From NCBI RefSeq assembly GCF_949628265.1, contig NC_088789.1, positions 4,080,386 to 4,144,385 on the forward strand: a stretch of 64,000 nucleotides of DNA, read 5' to 3'. Position numbers and translations under genes: made by a program. Below the pieces are notes generated by a model, which was not told where the DNA came from, did no database searches, and was given only the letters and a program-made list of their open reading frames with translations. This document shows, in pieces, positions 52,201 to 62,400 of this stretch; positions within the stretch are counted from its first letter, which is position 1; each line of letters opens with the position of its first letter. This stretch comes from Cloeon dipterum. Lineage: Eukaryota; Arthropoda; Insecta; Ephemeroptera; Baetidae.

Positions 52201-52534
52201 ATAAAGATTGGCAAAAAGAAGCCTAAAAATAAAATGATGCAATGAGTTAATTGAAATTTTGTAGAAACAATTATTAGGATTATTTTGCGCTGGCTCTCTA
52301 GCCACTAGCTCTTATCATGATTAACATAAAATAAATGAGCTGATCCTTACCTGCCCGAGCCTTATCTCCCGTTGTAACGTGCACCTTGAAACGGGGCATC
52401 TCAAAAAGCGAACTAAACAATGGCATCATTCCACCAGAAGCAGCATCCGTTTGATCGTCAGGTTCAGAGCCTAGCTCGACGGCCACTACAGCATTCCGCA
52501 GCATCTCCTCCGTATTTGTAGTTTCCCCTTCCAT
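49239..52534 (-). CDS. animal-type lipoxygenase (PLAT + LOX; ALOX-like)
   Basis: Non-heme iron dioxygenase that would insert O2 into polyunsaturated fatty acids. Fourteen minus-strand exons: 52351-52534, 51828-52048, 51422-51664, 51233-51364, 51084-51181, 50898-51027, 50647-50839, 50474-50591, 50328-50420, 50109-50275, 49789-50045, 49662-49727, 49504-49601, 49239-49353, giving 704 residues. The PLAT beta-barrel spans about 47-135 ([16 protein letters not shown]). In the catalytic domain WLLAKM precedes the iron ligands H394 and H399 ([16 protein letters not shown]), then [12 protein letters not shown]584 ([15 protein letters not shown]) and the C-terminal Ile704 (VPNSISI). The usual fourth ligand (Asn/His/Ser four residues after the third His) is displaced. 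The exon count equals that of vertebrate ALOX genes. No signal peptide. Product specificity cannot be read from sequence. Confidence 0.94.
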
Positions 52535-54274
52535 TCTTAAACGCGGCCTCGTCTCTGAGCTGCACTTCTGAGAGACTTGTTGGTTGGATCCTGTTTTTTA
52601 TAATTATTATTTTAGAGCGTGGTTTATCTTCAGCTTATTTAAAATGGGACGAGTCGGCAAACCAAAGGAAACTCGATCACTTTTTTTGTCACAAGGGCCA
52701 AAATCATGCGCACAACTTCCTCAATCGGTGCCTGCACTGCACTCAACCGCGCGCCGCTATCTTGTTCGCCCAACTCGTGTGATAAAGATAGACTGTATTG
52801 CACTCTCACTGACAAGCAGGCGACACTTTAAAATGCGTGAATCAGACACGATAATGGGCAGTGCAAATTAGAATTTGTTTAAGGCGAGGAGAGCGGTTTA
52901 CAGCAGGCAGTAGATAATCTGCTTGCTCACCTCTCTAGTGCAGCGGGGAACCAAAAATATACGCAGTGGGCTGACAATGAGCCCGTTATGTCATTTCGGC
53001 ACTCCTTCCCGTCTTGGCACTTGTGCAGAGGTTAATAGGCATGACATTTTAATTCCAGTGAACGAGTGACGCTGCACTAACTGCAGACAGGAGGAAATAT
53101 TCGTCAGACAGGGAATAGGCCTTCGAAATTGTTGTTTAGAATGTGTGTATTTTTGGATACACACGCAAAACACGACTTCTCAATTTAGTGCTCACGTAAT
53201 AACGGATGGATGGGTCAGAACGGATGCGAGTGAAATGCTTTCAAGTAAAATCACCTTCTGTGAAAGGGAATTGCCCACATTAATCACCTGCTTGTGGACA
53301 GAATGAGTATGGCTTATGCAGGTAGCGGCGCGCGTTTCACGTCTCAAGGCTAGTTCGGTCAAATTGACAAACATTAGGAGCAGCAATTCTTTTGCACTTA
53401 CGTGTGCTTATATTTTTCTGAGATTTATGGGATACTGATTTTAAATGAGCAAAAAGAGAATTAAAATCACGACAGAAAATGATAGGTGAAACAGAAGCAA
53501 TTCATTGTTTTTATTACCATTATTTGCTCTTATTCTTAATCAAAGACAATGCTCCTGTGTTTCCAGAGCAGAGGACAAGTCAAAGCCTTATTGGACTAGC
53601 TACACTTTGTATCATAATTTATATTTATATTTAATCAGAAAACATGTTAGATTTATGCCATGATTATCATAACTGAATGTAGGATAATTAGTGTAACTTG
53701 TAATTATGCATATCTGAATACGTGATCAAGAATAATCGCCGACCTTGATTAAAACTAATACGTTGAACTACTTGAAACGCATAACCGGCCAGCCCACGAT
53801 TCAAACCCATTGAATAAAAACTTCGAACGACACTGGATAGCCTTGAGTAAGATACCTGCCTCCGCTGATCATTAAATGAGAATATTTATATGTGAGTTCA
53901 AAATGCACAGAGTTATAAGTTTCAAGTAGAAGACAGGATTCACGTGTTTGCAACAATATAAACCAGTTAATTGGCACGAAAGTCCCAGCGACTTTTTCTC
54001 AATGAACGTGACTCACGTGCGATCTTTGCAAATTGAGCGCGGAATGACGTAGTTGGATGGGAAACACCAGACTAGCAGAAGAGAGAGTGGCCGGAGGGCA
54101 CGTCAGAAGGCTTTGACCGGCTCTCAGGCCATAGTCGGGATGGTGCATCGACGTCATTAAATAACAAGATGGACAGAAATAAATCTCCCGAGGTTACCCT
54201 GACGTAAACGACTATAAAAATAAACCCAGGTGGAATTTTCTCAAAATATTGACGTCATTGTATTTTCTTTAAAG
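52535..54274. other. spacer between lipoxygenase and ALKBH8, with a CRE-like cluster
   Basis: Upstream region of the lipoxygenase and 3' flank of ALKBH8. No gene recognised; frames of 60-95 codons lack domains. At 54,014-54,257 there is an E-box (CACGTG), four CRE-like sites and a TATA-like CTATAAAAA (see findings). Confidence 0.4.
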
Positions 54275-57200
54275 TCACAACACCTTTTTCAACACGACGC
54301 ACCAGTTGCCCTGATCGTAGTAGCTCCGCTCCACAGATGCGTTATTTAGTCTGTTGCAAAGCAGCTCCAGCTCACCCTCCTCGAACATGTGATAGTAGCG
54401 GAAATATACTTCCTCGCTCTCTCTACTATCCAACCCAGAGTTTTTTAAACCTGGAACAAAAAAGTATGGATTGCTCAAATAAAATTTTGCCTTGGAACCC
54501 TATGAAGCGAAGAATATGTAGGAGCGTAAATACTTCTAATGATTTCCCACAAAAGAGCAGAGAGGATTAACAACGGTGTTTCATGCAACACTATTGAATC
54601 TTAACAAGAAAATGGTATTTTTTAACATTAATTAAATTAATTATTAATTCTTCTTTAGCACTCATGGATTCAAACGTATGTTTCCTTATCTAATCTAGCA
54701 GCATCAAGAAGGGTTTAAATGCAATGAAATGCATGAGGTACATGTAACGCGTGCAAGCCCAATTTAAACGTAAAGCAACTCACAATCAGTGGCAATAAAT
54801 TTGATATAGCCTCTGCAGTCCGTATTTAGTTTTACAGGGTATAAATTACTTTTAGACTTACGAGAAGTTTAGAAGTTTTTTTGTTTTAATAATTTCTGAA
54901 TGGAAAAGTAAAATTAAAGTATATTTTAAAACACTTTCTTATTCTTGCCTCAGCAAGTGCGTGGTGGAAGTACCTCAGACAAACTAAAAAAACATTCAAG
55001 CAAAAATTCAAATTATATACTTGCGAGTGCAATTAATTAAAACCTATTGAAAACCGATAGACAACGATTTTAAAACCTACTTTCAGATTTGAGGAGCTTG
55101 CAAACTTAATGTCAAATTATTACCAAAAGCTTATATTAAAAATGGTAACCTCCATTGAAAACATCTCAATGACAAGATCGCTGTTTTGTTTTTCCATGGC
55201 CAATTCTGTTTAGTGCTACTAAAATGTTTTGATTATCTCTCATTTGAATCCCAATTAAAAAGGGTTATATTTTGGGCGAAATAAATTACTATTGGCTGTC
55301 ACTATATAGGTATAACAGTTTACTTACGCAAGACACTGATATTTTCGCGTGCTATCATATTATGTTGTGCGTAAAAGGAATTGAAAATAGAGGCTATCTC
55401 AAATTAGACGTGTTGTCAAGTGTCAACTTTTGTTGGCTTCCTCCAGCGTTATGCGAAGATGGTTGAACGTAATTTAAATCCCTGGATTGTCTTTAGTTCT
55501 TTTGTGACAGTCAATATAAAAAGGAAATAGGAAATAGATGAAATTCTGGAATGAGCCCTACCTTTTTGCTTCAGCTTCCACGGCACAAGAAGATCTGAGT
55601 GACAGAATTGGGTTCTGTTTGTGTGAACAGGGAGGGAGAAGGGGCTGATTGGCGCAGGCTTCTCCTCTGACGGCTTGTTGTTGCACTGCTTCAAATAGCT
55701 CGACTTCTGCTGGTCCCTCTCTTGATTTTTTGCCCAAACATAAATTAGTGCCTCTCCTCCAGGCGCCAACACCCTCACCATCTCCGAAATCGCTTTCAAG
55801 CGGCGATCCTAGTAATCAAACACAATTACTGAATTAAAAAGCACGCTCTAACTTTACGGGGACGCAGACCTCAGTGGAGAGATGATGGATTACGGCAATT
55901 GAAATGCAGCAATCCACGCTGTTGTCCTTGAACGGTAATGCGAGGCAGTTGCTGAGGAAGGTCTCAAATTCTCTCTCCCGGCAGATTTTCAACAAATGTT
56001 GGCTCATATCACATCCAACCTAATTGACATGTTTCACCACAAAATTTATTCAGTATAGGATTACACATAACATACTCAGAGGGTTAGTATTTTTTGTGGT
56101 GACACACGTACATAATAATACCATGAAAAAATCAAATCATTCCACTCTAAAAATAGGATTTTTCGTACCTAGCTGCTCTCACCCCAAATTTTGTAGAACT
56201 TTAATTAGTAAATAATAATAATTTCTTTCCAAACCTCCTTCCTTTTAATTGTAATAGATTTAAAAATTGAAATTTTACGTGAGAATTATAAGTCCCAAAG
56301 CAGGAATAAGCATGGTACAAAACCAAACGCAATAAAATGTGGATTCATTCACCAACTTGTTCTTGTTTACTATAAGATTTTGCCCTGGATTAAGGGAAAC
56401 CTACCTGGAAACTTTGTTTGTTGAGACCTAGGTATTTCCCATTGCCGCAACCTACATCCAGAATGACCGAGCCTGGAACTTGCTTGTTCACAAACGACAA
56501 CACATTTGGCCAGGGTTTGTGACGAGTTTCGCTGAAGTGGCCCGCAATTTCTTCATAAACCTAAACATATTAAGGCAATCATTGCAATTGTGTTAAGATA
56601 GTGGCGAGCAAAAAGTAAAAAAGCCTTTATTTTTCTATCTGCTCATAATGATGTGCGGCTTACCTGGTGGACGTGTAAATTCTCCAATTTTGACGCTGTT
56701 TCGTTACAGTTATTACTTATGTTTTCTCTAGATAGCACATCATTTTCTTTTTGGGAATCGCAGAACTGAGAAAAAGTGCAAGTGCAAGCTCTTCTTAAGA
56801 GACGTCTAAAGGTGAATGATGTTCGCCTCTTTCTCTGAACCAAACTGAGCTTTCCATCTGGGCAATTGACCACATCTGACTTGCGAGGGTTGATTCCATG
56901 TGTCCACGCATATCTTTGAAACAAATCAATAGTTTGGATTAGTCTTCGAGTATTCGTAGTTTTGAATTTCAATTTACCGTGATTCACCAGACATGACAAG
57001 TAGAGATCTCCTAGGCAAAAGTACAGGTACTACAACACCACTCTTTCTGAACTCCATCACCACATCTGATTCGAGACTAAGAGAAAGAATTGGGTCCTCA
57101 AAGGCGCTGTGGGTGTCGATGTGAGGTGGAATACCTACAATTTAAATTTGCAATGGACACAGAAGCGATTAAGGCACAATAAATGCAACTATATTAAATA

Positions 57201-58302
57201 ACAAATGTGTAAGTAGTTGAATTCCCGAATAAAATATTTGTGGTTTTCTTTTATGAACAATCTTGCAAAGAAATAATCATCAAAAGAAACTAACATAATT
57301 TCAAATTCATTTATATATTACTTGTGAAGTTAACCTTGAAAAATATTTTCTTGGGTTTATTGCATTATTAGCACTTTTTTTGAAAAACAATTTTTTAAGA
57401 AATTCGTAAAATTTGGTAAAGTTTTGTATAAATATAAAATTAGAAACTAGAGAAAAGGAAGTGGTAATCACCTTGCCCTGGTTCATATTGGTTGACAGTG
57501 AGTTGGTCTGGAACCCAGGCAGTTATTTCTCGCTGAACCACCCGATCAAACACAGGAGAACACACTGAAGGGATTTTAGCATCAAGGGGTTTCTCTGGAT
57601 TCACATTGTTGGATCCATACTCAAACTGGTAGCCAAAATGCCGCACTTGCCTGTGCTTTAATGACTGACCTGTTTTGAGAAATTTATTTAAGCCTGTATT
57701 AAAGTATTTCACCAAAATTGTGGGTACCCTGCTCAGGTGTTGCTGAAGTCCAGTCAACTGATTTTAGTAAAGCGATTTCTTCCTCTGGAGAAACAAAATT
57801 TTCCAACAAAATCAGACCGGCAGGTAGGGAGGCTTCCGAGTGCAATGCAAATTCTGGAACTTTATTGAAAAATTAGATTTTAAGAAAGTGTTTCATGTCT
57901 GAGCTTACTGTTTTTAACAAACACAACAAAGAAGTCACAGTGCATGTCCTCGTTTAAAGCCTTCAACACAGACATTGCAAAACCAGCGTTAACGCAGGTG
58001 AGAAAAGTCACTGAGGTGTTTTCCACAAAGTGAATATCTTTTAGGGCTGCGACGTGCGTTTCATCGAGTGCTTCCATAATTATTTCCCTTGATAATCCAG
58101 TCGTGAGACCAGCATTACAAATTGCCAGAAACTGAAAAAATGTGAGATAAAAATATAGAGAAGACATTTTTTTCCTTCATCCCAATATACAAACCTCTGT
58201 ATCCGTTTCGGATATTTCAACATTATGAGCCTCTTTCAGAATATTTGAGTATTTCCTGAGCTTCCGAGATATTTTGGATTTATATGCGCCCTTGCAGTTC
58301 AT
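54275..58302 (-). CDS. ALKBH8, tRNA wobble-uridine methyltransferase / AlkB hydroxylase
   Basis: Bifunctional enzyme that completes and hydroxylates mcm5U at the tRNA wobble position (with TRMT112 as partner), acting in the cytoplasm. Ten exons on the minus strand: 58195-58302, 57909-58131, 57728-57859, 57472-57669, 56978-57134, 56664-56913, 56405-56560, 55870-56019, 55562-55808, 54275-54450, giving 598 residues (human 664). Order: RRM (about 37-115, [15 protein letters not shown]), AlkB domain with iron ligands H225 and D227 ([12 protein letters not shown]) and H278 (YAWTHGI) and the 2OG-binding RRTSFTFRR, a Cys-rich zinc site ([14 protein letters not shown]), then a class I methyltransferase with [13 protein letters not shown] (about 389-401), [10 protein letters not shown] and [12 protein letters not shown], ending [16 protein letters not shown]. 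An intron acceptor probably precedes the start. The last intron (1.1 kb) is empty. Confidence 0.97.
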
Positions 58303-59493
58303 CGTCACCCCAGTTTTAGCAGCCTCTTCTAAAAATTTGTGATAATTAGGAAGGGTGTAATAGAAGAAGAGTGAACGGCCAAAAACAGGCAAAATTGTCA
58401 AAGTTATACAGTGTATTTATCAATATAAATATGTATTGCCAGGTATGTATCTAATAAGAAAAATTAAATTTACTGTCAATAAACCCAATAAACAAGCAAA
58501 CAGAACCAATTAATTTATCTATGTAAACATCATGACATTTGAAAGCTTACTTCAATTAAGATTTTAGCTTCAAGTGTTGAATGTATCTGTTTTCGTTCTT
58601 CCTCTCTTTTGTTGCTTGGTCACTTTTCACATAAACATCAAACTTCTGTATCTACTTCACGTGTTGTGTTGATTACCAAGGCACAGCTGACAGCATTGAA
58701 ATTCAGAATTTTAGCTGACGATGAATCAGACACCACCTGGCGGGTGATCTAGAAATCAAGTTAGCCGTGCAATTTTTTGCTTTTCTCCTTTTCGTGATCT
58801 ATCAAAAGGTGGTCCTTTATATTTGTCTGTGACATTTTCTGACTATTTTGTATCCTTGGTATACATACTTTTTGCTCTGTGTTCTGAGCAGTTCTGAGTG
58901 AGCTATTGCGAGAGAAAAAATGGAGATATTAATAACAGTAAGGGAAGAGCAGGGGAAAATCTTTTACCATCAGACAGCGTGTACAAGTGGTGTTAAAAAT
59001 ATCAATTTAATACAAAGATTGCCAAATAATTAGGGGTTTACCCTGTGTAATTAAACTAATACTTGGGGATATTAACTTCTCGCCTGCATCAAAGGAATCA
59101 CCGTCAAATGTGGCTCAGGGTCACCAGACTTAGTCTCATTATCACTTCAGAAGAAAAACTCTGCACTTAATCTCAGAAGCAGAGGCAGCGGAAAACATTT
59201 TGTAGGACATTAGCGCGCAGCCTTTGCTGCTCACTTCCCATTATCTTACTTAATTCCCAGCTAAAAACTCAAGATGCCTTTTTAGCCTTTTTATAAACAT
59301 ATTTGTTGAGATTGCTCAAAATAGGTTTTCGTTGTTTCCCGTAAAAACAGGTCGAGTAAAAATATCAGTAACAATTAAGTCTTCATAATTCAACTAAAAA
59401 ACCAAACTGAAAAACAAAATATTAATTGAATATTGGAAATATAATTGGAAAGCTCGACAGCCCGTAGCGAGCATTTTCAAAGAACCACCAGCC
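58303..59493. promoter_or_regulatory. divergent promoter region of ALKBH8 and the M13 peptidase gene
   Basis: The two genes start back to back 1.2 kb apart. A TTTTTAG acceptor-like site at about 58,332 suggests an untranslated ALKBH8 leader exon upstream, in 58,340-58,900. Otherwise AT-rich with no recognised feature. Confidence 0.35.
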
Positions 59494-62400
59494 ATGATGC
59501 CCAGCAGGTTCGACCAAGTGAGTATGACGAGAGAATATTATGTACCAAAAGTTCCTCCGGGGAAGTTGCTCTTCACTTATTCTTCAACTCATTGTTAGTT
59601 GTAGAATAAATCATGAATAGTTTAAATATCACACTGGGAGTCAAAAGGATCTTACTTTAACTCAAAAATTTAATTATAATCAAAGATTAAATTATTGTAA
59701 TGCTATTTTTTATGTAGGTACGTCAGAAGTTACTAAAACGGGAGTTACAGTTTTCTAAAACCACTGAAGCAAACTCAAAATGCAAGTGAGTTAATGAAAT
59801 TAAGATGCTTAACATTATAAAAAAAGAATGAACATTGAGAAAATGGTATATACGATATTTTTTCCAGGCATTATTTGCGATGTTTACCTCGGTACATAAT
59901 AATGTGTCACTTACTTGTATTCGCACCTTTCCCTGCTCTGCATCAAGATGAAAAAAGCTATGCGTGTATACGTTTTGACTCTACTATTCATACATCAATA
60001 TCAGGTAAATTATGCTTTAGGGAGTCCCGTCCCGAGACAACCTCAACACGGGGCGGGACTCGCACAAGTAGAGGTCTGCGCGAGCCGCGCAAGCCAGCCG
60101 GGTACAACTTTAAAAACTGCGACTAATATTGCAAAAATGCCGTTTTGAAGGTTTCAATGTACTGATTACTTTCCGTTTGTCAACGTGGTATGGTGGCTTA
60201 ATTAATGGTTGAAACCTTGTAATAGTGATCGCACTTTAGTGCTCTCTTCCCCATAAATTAATTATTAAAATCTATCATCAAATATTTAAGAATAAAAAAT
60301 CTTAAGGTTTTTTTTTGAAAATGATTTTGAACATAATAAAATGTATTCAAATGTTGTCCCATGAAAATTTCATAGAGATGAATTTTTCTCAAGAAATTCC
60401 ATACTCAACTTCGAAAAAATAGAATTTTTCAAATTCCGGGGTTTTTTGAAACTCGAAATCTCGGGTTTTAAACATTAGAATAGCAAAAACTAACCATACC
60501 ATTGAACTCGGTTCAATTTCCTCTGACCAGCTGAAGGGATTAGGTGTGCTTAACATCCACCCCTAAGTTTCTATACTTCAAACTCCTCGAAAAGTAAAAC
60601 ATTTTATGCCTCTGGATTTTTATATTAATTCGCAATTAAAATATTTTTCTGTTTTCAGGAAGGGGAGTTAATTTCGAAAAGTTTTTGTGTAAAATATTTT
60701 TAATCCACAGATGAAGCTTGCTAAAAATTGTACTGTCAAAATTGGAGCAATGTTGTTGAAAAGGGAATGGGATATAAGTACCCCCTAAACACTTTAGCTG
60801 ATTAGCGGAGATTGAGACGAGTCTAACGGTTGGTAGTTATTGCAAATCTGAGGGTTAGAACCCAAGATTTGGAGGTGCTAATAACCCAAAAAAAGTCGAA
60901 AAATGCGATGTTTTTCATTTTTGTAGTGGAATTTCATCAAAACTAATTATAAATCGTCTAAAATTTTCAGCCTGCTTTGTGGCTGCGGCGAAAATTCTTC
61001 TTATTATTTTTAATTGACAAAAAAAAACGAAAATATTTTGGTTTATTGAAACCTGTCCATTAATTTTCCGGTTAAAGTATTTCTGGTTCCGTGTGAAAAA
61101 CTGACAAAAGACCGGATTCCGGTTCCCTTTCTCGAGATACGATCTTTTTGACTGATATAGAAAGTACAAATATGCTAATTAATTCGTGAAACCTAATAAC
61201 CCTCTTAAAAAATAAATTTTGGTAAAAATTGATAGAAAAATTCAATTCAGAAACGTGATTTATTTGAGAGACCAGAGCCGCGCCGTGAGCCAGCAGCCAC
61301 CTATTTAAGGCGAGCCGCCGCAGCCACCAGATTTAGGCGGCTAAGCCAGTTTAGCCAGCAGCCGACAAAAATTGGGCGGCTCAGACCTCTACCCACAAGC
61401 TCGTTTGCAAGCATGCAGTTAGCTCAATTTGCTTTCTTTCCTTACAATTAGCTGCAAGACTTTCTTCGTCAATCGACACGAGCGTCGATCCGTGCGACGA
61501 TTTCTACCAGTTTGCATGCGGAGGATGGATCGAAAAACACCCTGTTCCCGACGGTGCCTCGCACGTGGACCAGTTTCAACTCCTCAAAGATCAAAGCATG
61601 AATCAAATCAGAGGTTTTTAAACTCATATATTGACCGATATTTTATTACCTGACACGCATTTCGATTTATGTAGAAATGCTCGAGGCTGACAACTCATAT
61701 TTGACGGCGATTCCTTTGGTGCAGGCGAGAAGTTTGTACCGAAGCTGCTTGGATGAAGGTATCTCATCTGCGCGACTTTAACTCTAAGACAATATTTGAA
61801 TTTATTTATCTTAATATGAACAATAATAATGAATATTCAAACATAATTTTTCATTTCAACCAAATAATTAAATTAAAAATACTAATACCGCAATAACAGA
61901 GAATGACCACCTCAGATAATGTTTGATTATTTTCCTTAGAAAAAATAGAAAAGAAGGGTGTGAAGCCTATTCTGGAAGTTTTACGCTCTCTAGGGCTACC
62001 GCAAGTGCCAACGTTGAAGAAACGAGAAAGATTTTCGTGGCAAAGGGCTTTAATCAACGCAGAAAAAATGCTGGGCGATAGCATTTTCTTCTCATTAGAC
62101 GTCATCCAGCATCCATTAAACAACTCCATACACGTCTTGCAGGTCTGAATATAGATCCCGTTTTTAAAATATAAATCCACCAATTATTGGTATAAATAAA
62201 ACCGTTCTCGTGTTATCCTGGAAAATGGGGATTAAATAAATGATATAAATCACTGAAGGAATTAGAATATCTAATTTTTAACTTGGTTCCTAATTTAATC
62301 CTTTTATCATGAGCGGTAAATATAAACTTAAGAAATATTGTGGCGATGTTGCTAATAAGTGAAACCGATTTTGTTTGTATCCCACATTGTAATTAAAAAT

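Noticed and set aside
53790-53815. tRNA B-box-like sequence on the minus strand (GGGTTTGAATCGTGGG)
   Set aside because: It departs from the GGTTCRANNCC consensus, and no A box or acceptor-stem pairing is found at the right distance.
60964-61012. CFVAAAKIL after a TTTTCAG in the third M13 intron, resembling the family CVxAAARIL motif
   Set aside because: No donor follows, the frame soon stops, and the exon at 61,452 already supplies AARL in the correct phase. It may be an exon relic but cannot be shown.
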